Origin: Saccoglossus kowalevskii
Taxonomy: Eukaryota; Hemichordata; Enteropneusta; Harrimaniidae
Direction of reading: 5' to 3'
Length of the DNA: 21,399 nucleotides
Assembly (NCBI RefSeq): GCF_000003605.2
Contig: NW_003122423.1
Location: 100,108-121,506 of the forward strand
Shown here one piece after another: positions 8,637 through 19,632 of the stretch; positions within the stretch are counted from its first letter, which is position 1, and each line of letters opens with the position of its first letter. A program made the position numbers and the translations under genes. The notes below the pieces were generated by a model. The model was not told where the DNA came from and ran no database searches. It worked only from the letters and a program-made list of their open reading frames with translations.

Positions 8637-11600
8637 TGCCACTAAAATTACTGTTTGCATCAGGGGGTAAGGGGGATTATTATTATATAATACCATAACA
8701 CATCAAACAAACGAGCCCTATAATTTATATATATAAAAAAATTAAATGATTGTTGTCAATATTTCTTTGAACGAGGGTCGGTGTGTGAAACAATCTTCGT
8801 ATAAATCTGATGGCAGCTCTGTGGCATTGTGGTGTAAAACACAAAACAACGTTTATACCAAGTACACTTTCCTAATGTGAATGTCATTCATTTAATTTAG
8901 CCGCCAAATTGGCAACAATAGCAGTTGTCAAAAGCGCAATATGAGTTCATCACAAAAATGAATATAATTTCATTCATATCCAAGGAAACGTGACGAATAC
9001 GGCAAATTTGGTGTAAAACCGTTCAAGTAATTTGGCATTCATATGTCGCTTCTCAAGTTAAATGAAGCAAAACTACGCGTCTTCTTCGTCACGACATGTG
9101 CAAAAGTTAGCACATTTGGCTCACGACCGCCGTTTAGAGAAAAATAATGAACCTCCAATAACAGATTAAACGCTGACTTCCGCCGGCGATGAAATCACGG
9201 GAATCATCGCATAAAATCAATCGTTTTGCTTCACATCAGTGAAATTGCAAATTTCCAATATGGCGTAAGTAATGGTGCACGTGGTAAATAAATGGCTTTT
9301 TTCGCGCCATTTCGCAAATATAACGTCTGCAACAATTTGCTGCACGGAAATATCACTTCCCATTGAGCGGAGGAGGATAAAAACCAAAATCGGTTAAATA
9401 ATCAATAAAATCAATTTAAAGTACGACTTCACAAGCCTTGTTTTTTGCACCATTTCCCAACTAGAAAGCCGTCAGCGCAATTTTACGGTTTTTAGGCCTT
9501 TACGTTTAGTTTCTTTCTTGTTGCACTGTAATTAAACATTTCGAATCGCTTGAATACTGTGGTAAGGCCAATACGCAGTAAAGATATCAAATAACAGTTT
9601 CACTCACAGCCTAGATGATATTCTAAATCATCAAGTGGTCGTTACGCCCACTTTGGTGTGTCATGTTCTGTTTACTCTCGTGGCGTCAATAATACACTAT
9701 TTGATACCAACTAGAACACTTGTCGCTTTAGCAAAGAGTCAAGTTCATTGATGGTCTGCACATCAAATTAAATCACACGAAAATAAAAACCAAAAGTGGT
9801 CTTAATTCATCCGCTTTTCTTCCGGAACCGTTGACACACCTTATTGTATTAACGCATACACTACCACTCTATTAGTGTACTATTTACCATTCTAATTTCC
9901 TCCACATATTTAATATACACAGAGGAAGGCGTACTTTTCGCCCAATTTCATAAACACAAAACATGACTATGCCCCCATTTCGGACAAATTATAACGTGAT
10001 GTGCGTGCCACAATGGAAATGGACATTAACTTGTTGCCCGCATCAGATGAGAATGATGTGAGTAATCTAATTTTATAAAATTAATTGCTCATATTAACTC
10101 ATACACAATAATGGTGGTCAATGTTAGGTCAATTGATGGGCAAGTCAGTTAGTTGCTCAATCGGGGTTCTATGATTAATCTTTTGGTCTACCTTGAAAAC
10201 ACCGGGTACTCAATAAAAACAATTTGCGTTGTGCGAGGCTAAACTCATTAATTCTTCATAACGTTTACCTGTGTTTCATGTCAACATTGCAGGCATTTAC
10301 ATTTACGACGAATAATGGTTTATTCCCAAATGTGTTTTATGTAGCGTGGAAACAAATACACGGCATACGTATTTGTTATTAGTAGAATTATGAAAATTTC
10401 TGCGCAAATTGGTTAATGTTTCATGCAAAAAACGCGATTGGGATCTGTAACTATAGTGATCACACAAGTTGCTCAACAGTTGCATAAAAATTGGTATATT
10501 TTATTTATTAATATTATAAGTATATATGCGGTACAATTAATTAAAATATAACTAGCATAAAAATGTGAGAATCTCCGAGCGTTGAACTGATACTAAAACG
10601 AAAGCCGCGGTGTTATATAGTTGTACAGTGAAGCATTGCGGTCATCAATCATGACGTGAGTCGGCAATCTATACTCACTATTGATGAGTATTCTGGGATT
10701 ACTAACCAATATACCTAGATTATATATAATGACGTACCTTGATAGATAAATAGAGACTGCGATCAATTTTGAATATTCGCTATTATACCCCATCGATATC
10801 ACATCAAGACTAGGTAATTCCCTAGCATAGTAAATACCTTATATATATAAACTTCAAACACACTACTTAGACGGGGTTGAATTTATTTAAATCTACTAAG
10901 AGCTGTGACAACTCACATAGATACAGCTGAATATAACAGTAGGTGGATTTATTTAACTCAGTAAATATAACTACCAGAGCGTTATAATATAATTCAATCT
11001 CTAAATATGGTTTGAAAAAAAATGACAGTGACTTATATTCATGTTGAAATGTATTATTCACCTGCCTCAAGGTAAGACATACTTAATTTGAAATACATAA
11101 CAAATCTCTCTCGCCTACTTTAGATAAAATAATATGCGACACGTACAGGGAGTATTGGTCTCTCGACTTGAAATAAAACACATTTGATAGATAATTAAGT
11201 TTAAACCATAAGCGATCGCTTCTCATAAATTAATCGCCGCGAACACGAGTGTCAGAACAATAACTGACTATTTACTTAACTCGAAATTGATTAGATTTAA
11301 ACTGAAGTTGTTAATAATTGGACCCATTACGTTACGTTCTTCGGGGACATTTAAGTCACAGGCCAGTACTTAGAGTATATAAATGTACATGTATGAGAAT
11401 GGCGGCGGTTGGGGGAAGGGGTGGTCTGGAGAGTCGGGAACTGTGGGCATCCATCTCAACGTGTCTAAGCACGTAACATATTATTTGCACGACAACCTTG
11501 TATGTTGTACAAATAAAGACACGATAGCAATTAGAATAATTCTAACAGGATGACAAGGCCTTAAGAGCACAACCAGTCAAAATACAAAACTATTAAATTG

Positions 11601-12631
11601 ATATTCTATGTGACTTTGAATCAAACTCAACTTAGCGGTACAGATCAATCGAAGTTGGAGTTTTTTCCAATCAAAATCGCATCAACATCCGACAAAGGTA
11701 GTTTGATTTTTTTCTCCCGTTCTCTTCGTCTTATTTGCATCACCCGAGAGAAGTCACTGTAGCTCGTGAAGTCAGCCAGCAAATTTCAACTCGGTTTCTT
11801 TGAATTTGATTCGCTTCGCTGAAAAGTACCCTCCAACAGGCGCATAATTAACTCCCACTCATAAAGTTGTTTTTTTGACTGTAAGTATGATCTTCATCAA
11901 GCAAACACCGAAACTGAGAAGTATCGCGGAGTGTACACATCACATGTATGTACTCCTCGAGAGAAAAGAAATTTCCAATTGAAGACGGATGTGTGTTGAA
12001 TATAGCTCCTGATAATACAACTAAAATTATTCACTTTACGATTTCTCAGTCGATGCAATCAATATGTAGTTCATAGATTTATAAGGCCATGTACATGTTC
12101 TTGTATTCTGTAACACGTAACACTCCGTTACGCTAGTTTGGACATTGTTTGATAAAGCGTACCGCATACTCGGAAATCATCCCTTAGTCACAATATGTAT
12201 ATGTACAATCCATGCTCACAAGAAGTTGAATTGCTGAATTTGATACAGGAACACAATTCGAGAGTATGTTATTATTTACTCTGATGAACACGGACTGTGA
12301 TAAACAGTTAATATTTGTGACGGCGACGTTTGTGCATACTATTCTTAACATCATTCGAACAGATCACAATTGCGACAAGAGCCTTTCTAATTTGAAGGTG
12401 AATTGCCGACGTTATTTTGGAACACAAAACTTACTGGCGTTATAACACGTTATTATGTTTTGAACAAATTGGTCAGTATAATAACTTAACATATTTGTGT
12501 TTTAGTATTCGAAAGCTCGCAATAATGTACTTACAATACACAGTTTCAATATTCTGGGATAAAGATTATATGTGGAACATGTGATGTATTAATATCTTTT
12601 TTTTTATAATTAACTAAATCCAGCTTTGGTG
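8637..12631. other. Long spacer, no gene supported
   Basis: Nearly 4 kb of AT-rich DNA. Minus-strand frames at 10303-10485, 10593-10802 and 10867-11070 are of chance length and have no domain or splice context. Visible structure is limited to an E2F-like word (9300-9308), a GCCAA-A-TTGGC palindrome (8903-8913), an A/T-rich block around 10496-10565 and a 12-bp palindrome AAGCGATCGCTT (11210-11221). Short runs of CAAATTT, AATCAAT and AATGG words around 9180-9480 look like enhancer-type non-coding DNA, but only alignment to related genomes could show that. Confidence 0.4.
9300..9308 (+). promoter_or_regulatory. E2F-like site
   Basis: TTTCGCGCC, exact E2F/DP consensus, preceded by more T and followed by ATTTCGC. 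No promoter or exon could be placed beside it. Confidence 0.3.
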
Positions 12632-13143
12632 TCATTCTTCCGAGTTTTCCCCATCAACAACAATCATGTTGAGATTGACCCTTGTTTCAACGTAGCCCGT
12701 CGATTCCTGACGCTGCTGACAATCCAATTCTCTTGTCAAATATTGATCGGGAATGTCCTTGCCTTGGCATGTGACAAGAAAGCGAGTTCGTGAATCGCGT
12801 GGTAAACGTTGTGAACATTGCCCTGAGAAAATCACATGGATATGTCCGCCGACACAGATGTGCCTCTTAATTATCCCTTCTTTTTAAGGTGCATAACAAA
12901 CCCCAGAATGGTGCTCTTATGGCAGGTGTTTGGGGCTTTTGGTGGACTTAGGCAGAGATCATTGTGAGGCCATTTGTATGCATGGTCTAAGCTTACGGCC
13001 CGTTACGTTTTCGATCTAGCCAGGGCAATCATGTGTCCCTTATACGGTGTCGGAATCAGCCGGCATGTAATACGAAACGACAGCTGATGCATATGAGACT
13101 CCTGGTCGTCTAGGCAGCCAGTATAACGAACGGCACTAGGCAT
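12632..13143 (-). pseudogene. GC-richer block with coding-like minus-strand frames
   Basis: This block is visibly richer in G+C than its flanks, and on the minus strand it has three open pieces. An ATG frame runs from 13143 to a TAA at 13005-13003 (46 residues, starting MPSAVRYTGC). The same frame then stays open for 43 codons to a TAA at 12873-12871. After a frame change, a piece runs from a possible splice acceptor (TTTTCTCAG, exon beginning at 12822) to a TGA at 12634-12632. That last piece reads QCSQRLPRDS at its start and ends in an acidic tail, VVDGENSEE. I recognise no family. It could be a terminal exon of a real gene, a decayed gene, or chance, since GC-rich DNA has fewer stops. No AATAAA was found just downstream. 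Confidence 0.22.
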
Positions 13144-15432
13144 GACGAGGCTGATATATACAATCATTAGAGTTCTAATTCTCGAGTGTTTTTCTACAAA
13201 TTACTCTTAAAAATGAATAAATTCGAGGATTGGAATTTCCGAATAACTACAACCTGTCGTTATTACCAGAACCCAAACAATACGGCATTGAAAGAAGACT
13301 TGACCATTCCACACACAGTAATATTCATACACTGTCGGCTACAAACGGAATATATTATTACGCCCGATAAACTTTGATCACCAACTGCCGTGTTAATATT
13401 AAAATCATACAACGATACATATAAGTTAATAAATTATGTCATCAATAACGCTCCCCTGTCAAGTCAGCGTATTTTTCGTTCACGCGCTCTTTTTCGTTTT
13501 CTTCCCTGTCTAATATAAAACCGTTTGTAATGACATGAGAGCGTGTGGTCGACTACACGATGGCTGCGGGCTGTTTTGTTAGTACACGACTGACAATAGA
13601 ACGAGCACCACTCGGTCACCCGCTGAACCCATTGTTTGAACATCTCCACGAGTCGCGGATGATGGAAAAGTTGTAACTTTTTTAAGACACGCTCAGGGGA
13701 GAGTGAAAAAATCCCCAACTGTGTCTCTAATTAACCACGGGCATGATACTGGGAGAGGAAATAATGGCAGTAAATAACCTTTGCCGTAATGCCGGGATGA
13801 AATATTCAGTTTGTTCGAGGCATGGTAAGGAGAATATAACACAAATAACATACATTTACTATGAATTTATTAAATTCTCGCCAAGTACTGTCGTTTTAAA
13901 GGCGTACAATGTATTTTTTTATAATATATATTTCTAAGGGATGGAACACATTATATGTGTTGTATACTTTTTATTCGTTATGGCACATTTTTATTTCAGC
14001 TTATTTGGGCGAGTATAACCAGTCAATATTAGAAGCGATATTCTAACTGGAAATATTACTTTAGTTGGATTTTTATGCAACATTATTTGTTTGTAACGAT
14101 TCATTATAATTCGACTTTAATTCATACCTGTATGATAACCATCGATGGGGGAATATGTTTAGTTTCAATGGAGGTGCATATGTTCAATATCTATGATGTC
14201 ATACATATCTTAAGGTGGTTTGGTAACGTGAATTGAGATGGCTGCGAGCGCGGTTCAGATGCGTATTACGCATAATTTGCAGAATTTGGTTGGGTGTACA
14301 ATGAAATACATGTAAGCGTAATGAGCTTAATGAAATAATACTATTACAATATGGAGGCAAAGCGCTAAGGAGTTACATAGAGCAATAAAAATTGACTAAC
14401 ATGGGGTTGTAAGCGATCCATCACTGGTGGACGCCACCCGGCGTATTGCCATGAGAGTATTATGTGGATAGTTAATAAATAAAAATGATAGACTTGGAAA
14501 TCCCTCGGTGATGCACGAGAATGAGAGAGCTAGGTCCCTGTAGATTGATAAGGGATGCACAAATGAAGGTATGACAAAGCATGGTATAGCGTGGTGAGTG
14601 CCAGGTAAGAATGAGACACGCACGCCAAATACGACGCCTCTATGAATACAAATCAGTTAACCACGACGGGGGATGGGAAGACTGTACATTGGGGTAGATG
14701 CGAATAACCATTTCACTGAAACATCGAGTAGATTATGTTGAATTGACCTGTGATTCGGCTTGTTTTGTATAAGTGACGAACATATAGGCTAGACGGTTGA
14801 TGGTTTTGAAATCAAGCATAGTGTAGAATTAACTACATTCACATTATTATCAGTTGATATAAACTGGCTAAAATGAATCCTGCGTGTCAAACACGGCTCT
14901 CAGTAAATTGTAATATTATTTAGATAACACAAGACGTGAAGTAATGTGATCGTGACATGCAAGCACATATGCTCCTGTTAAAGCCATTCACATCCACCCA
15001 CTGAATACAATCGGGACAGCCCTACTACCGCTTCTGGTGCAGTGATGGACATATTCTTAATGAGACGTGTTCCGATCAGATCGGAGTCTGAACATCAATT
15101 GTTCTTATCTCTAGTTGGGTTTTTTTAATTTCTCAATCCCCATCTCATATCTCCACTCTTCATCATGAGTAAATTGAATTGAGACACAAATGGTCTCATT
15201 GCTCATATTAAAGGAAAACAATGCAAGATAAGGAAAGGACATGTCCCAACCGATATGCATCTGACGATGAACACAGTTTGTCTAGCCTTGTTGTAGATTG
15301 TAAACACACGCAAGGCGAAATAAATCGAGTGTATCAGAAAACTGTGACCTAGTGATCATATATAACCACGGATATATTTCATCTCAGTGATCATGTATAG
15401 AAACACACAAATACCAACGACCGATGACAGAC
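13144..15432. other. Spacer, no gene supported
   Basis: A minus-strand frame at 13464-13718 depends on a TTG start and shows no domain. Frames at 13743-13937 (plus) and 14396-14623 (minus) are likewise of chance size. An unusual 31-bp string at 15063-15093, resembling a sequencing adapter, is discussed in the findings. A short direct repeat of the AGTGATCAT type occurs at about 15352 and 15387. Otherwise nothing specific. Confidence 0.45.
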
Positions 15433-15562
15433 TTAAAGGATGGTGGTCGTCGCATTGTCGTCGTGTTCGAATCTAATGTAAGCAATGCGTTTCACACACT
15501 GTGTGTACATCGCTAGAGTTCCATATCTAACAGGACGCGGCGCGACGACCACCTCCCTTTAA
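15433..15562. mobile_element. MITE-like element, copy 2 (130 bp)
   Basis: Same family as 4076-4191. The ends are TTAA (15433-15436 and 15559-15562). The left arm begins TTAAAGGATGGTGGTCGTCG; the reverse complement of the right arm begins TTAAAGGGAGGTGGTCGTCG, two mismatches in 21 bp. Shared interior blocks in the same order include GTGTTCGAA, a TGTRTACRTCGCT word, a CCATATC word and AACAGGACGCGGC. No coding frame. The two copies differ by substitutions and about 14 bp of net length, so neither is a recent insertion. Confidence 0.8.
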
Positions 15563-17239
15563 TGAAGACGTGAAATACAAAAGATTAAATAAATTATTAT
15601 CGATTTAAAAGATCAGTGATGATGAGTCTGGAGATGAGCTTAATCATGATAACCGGAGACGGTGAAATTAATTGAGAGAACCAACCAATAAATAGTGCCC
15701 CAAGCAATGGCCACCCAGTACATCTAATCAATTCTTAAAATAGTTTGAACATGAACAGTTTGGTCGGTTAATAGTATACAGAGGTATCGCGAAATGAATA
15801 CTCAGTGTAACAGAAAATGGATATCTTCCTCCGAGACGTGTGATATATGTTTGATTGTCCAGACGCAATTAATTTATTGAAGTGTACGGTAGTGAACACA
15901 TGGACGCATAACCCCACGTGTGGAGTGGAGTTCAGTGCAGCCTTGCATGATGGTTATATGATAGTAGATAAACACTACTGGGTATGATTCCCAACATCAA
16001 TATTATCACAAAAAACAACAATGTCTTTATTAAAAATTCTTTCTCGCAAGACGTGTAAATATTTTTCCTGTCATCTACTTTCGGTGTGATATATTAAAGG
16101 CATGTAACTTATCCCGAATTTGGCACGGATCGAGCAAGCTACAGTATTTCCAGGTGACAGAGCACGCATATTGCGCATAGAAATGGCCATAGTTTGTAGC
16201 TTGAGTAATGAGCGCGAGTCACGTCATCTACGACGATAATGTCTTCATGCATTACTGGCTTTCCTATGGTGTCTCAGAAAGTCAGACGTAAAAATGTCTT
16301 TGAAGTCTATTGAGATTTGTCTGATATGACACTGAAGTGTCATGCTACCCTACACACAGACAACTCTATCTTTAGTAGAAATCAGAGATAGCGCCCTCTG
16401 TCGGACGAAAGAAAAAATCGACTACACCTAACATGGGAAATACCTTGTATCTTGTTTTTTAAGGAACAATAAGACGTCAAAAAAATTGTATCATATCTAT
16501 CGACTGCCTTATACGCAATATAATAGACCATAAAGTAAAACATCCTAGTATAAATTGCTTGATAACACTGTCACCAGAAGGGCAATGAATATAAATAACA
16601 CGTACATTACATAAAGCCGAAAGATTGGAAAAGCTAGAACCTACTTAGTTCAGATGCACATACGCACTTTATGTCGAGTCCGCCACGTCTTTCTTAACTT
16701 GTTTAATTTGGTTTCTGACAGTTCAGATGTTTCAATCAATAAATCATACCATCACCACTTCCTACACAAGACACATGGGTAATAAAATGTGTATGACGAA
16801 TGGTAAATAAATAATAACTTCAATAAAGAATGCATTATTTATTTTCTGTATCGTAGTGCAACTGTCATCATTCCATTTCAACTATCACCCGCATAGCTTC
16901 AGTACAAATGGAAACAGGCAATTGTACATAATTGTGCAACCTGTCAAAGCAGTAGTTTTTAGCACATGGACATCCCTCAAACAAAAAAACTCAAGGCAAA
17001 CCCACTTAATATATCCGGGTATAACATATATGTTCTGTTGATACTTACAAGAAAGCACCTATATTTATTCATGCGCCACTCTCTAATATTCTCCGATCAG
17101 GTGATTATATTAAAACAAGGCCTGGAATGTTAGTATAAACACTTATGTGCACCAGGGTGCACATACTTTCCAAAAAATTTGTCTCGAACTCTTTGTTAAT
17201 TGTAACATTACATAAGTAAAATCAACACTGTCCAGCACT
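15563..17239. other. Spacer, no gene supported
   Basis: Contains an 18-bp inverted repeat ATGACACT-GA-AGTGTCAT (16326-16343), a CTCF-like word (16391-16404) and a 31-bp segment (16751-16781) related to 18386-18415. A plus-strand frame at 16856-17041 shows no domain. No exon is supported. Confidence 0.45.
16391..16404 (-). promoter_or_regulatory. CTCF-like core
   Basis: The minus strand reads CCGACAGAGGGCGC, then TATC. It matches 12 of 14 positions of the CTCF core CCASYAGRKGGCRS. Shares GCGCCCTCT with 8384. Binding is inferred from the motif alone. Confidence 0.28.
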
Positions 17240-18270
17240 ATTCTCGCCACGAAACCACATAGGTACCAAGCACTAGTTAGTCTTACCAAACATTCTGGTT
17301 TCACATTGCAAAGTGTCAGTTATACTTACCAAGTAGTAATTAGCCTTAAAAACTGTCTGGCCGCAAAGTGATCCCATACCAGTTAATTCATCAAGCATCA
17401 CAGTGACACGACCCGAATATAGCCGAACAAACACTATCATCACTATACGTTACGGGTCCATAGTGACCAAGTACAACAAACATAATTCTCACCAATCATC
17501 TGGTTATTTGGTTATACAGGTTCTAAGTGCCAATTATCCTACCAAGCAATCTGGTTCCACAATGAACAGGAGACAGTTCTACTTCTGGCCTCATACTGAC
17601 AATTACCAGAACCAACACTACCATTACCAAACCCGTTTGTCAGTTTTCCTCCATAATTAGTAAGCACAGTCACCAAGCACCAGAATTAACATTTTAACCA
17701 CCATACATCCCAGACCCACAGTAAGCAAGTAACAAACACTAACATCAACATTCTGGCCCCACAATCACCGATACAAGAACCAAGACTATCATAATCAATC
17801 ATTCTAGTCGCCAAGAGACCAAGTGCCAGGTATCTTCAGAAAGTTGTCTGTGTCTGGTTTTATAGTGACTAAGTGCCACAGCCAACGCCAACCCCACGAA
17901 CCATATTGACCCACTAGCCAAAAACCAGTTATTCTCGCCAAGATTTCTGGCCTCACAGAGACCAAGTGCCAGTTATCCTTTACAATTAATCTGCCAACAC
18001 AGAGACCAAGTACCAGAATCAAAATTTTAACAACCATACATTCTGGTCATACAGTAACACACACTAATCATGTACAACAACAAACACTAACGTCGCCAAA
18101 CATTCTGGTTTCACCAAGCACCAGAACTAATACTATTCTCCCTGAGCACCCTGCATTCACTGTGAATTATATTGAATAGCTACCATCACCAACCATTCTC
18201 GCATCAAAGTGAGCAAGAGGTCAAACCAACATGTCTTTACTTCACATTGATCAAGTACCAGAAAGAACAA
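17240..18270. repeat. Degenerate AC-rich minisatellite, about 1 kb
   Basis: Words recur in a fixed order: a TTCTGG start, a (T/C)(T/C)CACAGTGACC middle, AAGTGCCAGTTATCC, then ACCAA. Recognisable TTCTGG-type starts lie near 17291, 17353, 17497, 17550, 17751, 17801, 17846, 17952, 17990, 18041, 18101 and 18201, giving a basic unit of very roughly 45-60 bp with many indels. On top of this, a longer segment recurs: CCAGAATTAACATTTTAACC at 17680 and a close match at 18013 (333 bp apart), followed by ACAAACACTAAC at 17732 and 18080. The plus strand is strongly A/C-rich and poor in G. Open frames here carry no domain and are by-products. Confidence 0.7.
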
Positions 18271-18325
18271 CACATTAATTAGTATCACTAATTACTGTCC
18301 ACACTTATGTACAAATGTACTTTGG

Positions 18326-18415
18326 GCTCCCTCGAACCCATGACTTCAGTATGCTGACAGGGCCCAGTGACTTACAATTTAACATATCACCACTCTCCTC
18401 CCCAAGACATGGGTA
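18326..18415 (-). mobile_element. Possible tRNA-derived SINE fragment
   Basis: Read on the minus strand from 18415, the order is TACCCATGTCTTGGGGAGG, GAGAGTGGTGATATG, AAGTCACTGGGCC, GTCAGCATACTGAAGTCATG, then GGTTCGAGG (18331-18339). This looks like a tRNA body: a weak A-box-like TGGTGATATG, an anticodon-arm-like stretch, and a B-box-like GGTTCGAGG at plausible spacing. The B box is imperfect (last position G where C is expected) and the T stem does not pair well, so it is not a functional tRNA gene. A head-only relative occurs at 16751-16781, which supports a dispersed repeat. No poly(A) tail or target-site duplication was found. Confidence 0.3.
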
Positions 18416-18435
18416 CACTCACCTAAACCTTCATA

Positions 18436-18441
18436 TTTATT
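18436..18441 (-). other. AATAAA poly(A) signal
   Basis: TTTATT on the plus strand gives AATAAA on the minus strand. It lies 22 bp beyond the minus-strand TAG at 18466-18464 that ends the coding-like stretch, a normal place for a cleavage signal. The hexamer is common in AT-rich DNA, so its weight comes only from that position. Confidence 0.25.
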
Positions 18442-18463
18442 GCAACTTCGAAATATGTCTTCA

Positions 18464-18870
18464 CTAATGTATCATCATCATCTGTATAACACCTTTCTCC
18501 CTTATCTCAAACTGTATCTCTGAGGAGTCATTTCTTTTGATCTCTACACATCGATTCATCTGTTTAGCTCTCTGTGGGTTCTTCAGAATTTCTTTGAACT
18601 GTCTGCCTCTAGTCACAATATTGGCACCCCATTAGCCTCATCTTGAAGAACGTGTTTGGGTGCACTTTCCTTCCTTAAGTTTGTTTTTTCTCCATTAGGC
18701 TCAATCTCTAATATCTGGGCACCCAGGTTGCGAAACCACCCGACTTCATCAGTATCATCATTCATCAATATTTACAATGTTTGTGATTCAGGTTTCCACC
18801 CGACCTTCAAGGAATATGGATGTGGAGGAAGTGGCTGGCCCCGAAAAACCCACCACCATATATTTCTCAT
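18464..18870 (-). pseudogene. Broken coding-like stretch of unknown family
   Basis: On the minus strand an ATG frame (18870) reads 32 residues, including GQPLPPHPYSLKVGW, to a TAA at 18774-18772. The same frame then continues for 52 codons (including VGWFRNLGAQILEIEPNGEK) to a TGA at 18615-18613. A second frame overlaps that end and runs on (GANIVTRGRQFKEILKNPQR and further) to a TAG at 18466-18464, with AATAAA 22 bp beyond. One stop plus one frameshift therefore interrupt an otherwise long reading. I do not recognise the family. The minus strand is purine-rich here, which lowers stop density and could produce this by chance. A decayed gene or processed copy is the better story if a protein match exists. 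Confidence 0.3.
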
Positions 18871-19632
18871 CTTATCTCTGTTTTTCTATACTCACAACGA
18901 GTAGCACTCCTAAGTAATTCGGGTTTTAGTTTACATCCTCTCCCTGCCACAATGTTCCTGTTTCATCACACAAACATGGATGCATTCACCGCCAACAATG
19001 GCTCACATATAAACATCACTTAATTGGTGAGATTGCTGTTGTTTCATTGCGCATATAATTGTATAATGGGTGCCACGTATGTCTTCAAATCACTCTTTTT
19101 TATTATATAGTATGGTTGAACCATTTGGAGGTTACATTCCCCATGATCATGAGTTGACTCAGTTCCCTAATTATAATACTTGACTCAAAGTTATAAACTC
19201 GGTAATTTAACCAAACTTTCCTATGAGACTGTCATACAGGAATTTAGCTGTTGTGTTTAATGTCTAGTTTCAGGGTTTTCTTTTTAACGCAATACCAGAA
19301 TGTTATTGGGATTGGCACTTCAATTTCAACCAGATTGTGGTATGGTAAAATGGTGTATGTCATCCCAAATACCTATCATATTATTACACTCATCACTGAA
19401 CTATTCTGCTGATATTTCTATTAATTAGGAGAAAATTTGATGAGTACTCCTAGCAGCTTGGCTAGTGGCAGTCTAAAGTCTAAAGACAATTCACACAATC
19501 TGCTTAAACAATGTATTACCAGTAACAACATTGCTTCCAATTTTAATAAAAGCTGACCCAACAGCAATCTAACTAAATCATGCTAAATAACACCACAAAA
19601 TCATACAGAAAAACTGAGACAAGATCTTCACC
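18871..19632. other. Spacer, no gene supported
   Basis: A plus-strand frame reaching 19023 shows no domain. TGACTCA (AP-1-type) words occur at about 19156 and 19183. The first recognisable minisatellite unit starts at 19633. Nothing else stands out. Confidence 0.45.

Noticed and set aside
8903-8913. GCCAA-A-TTGGC as an NFI site
   Set aside because: The half-sites are in the reverse order for NFI, which binds TTGGC-N5-GCCAA. Only a short palindrome remains.
13464-13718. An 84-codon minus-strand frame rich in basic residues at its end
   Set aside because: It needs a TTG start, has no visible acceptor paired with it and shows no recognisable domain. Kept only as spacer.
15466-15474. GTTCGAATC, a perfect Pol III B-box word inside MITE copy 2
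   Set aside because: Copy 1 has GTTCGAAGT at the same place, the word lies in the inverted-repeat arm, and no A box is present. Best explained as part of the arm.
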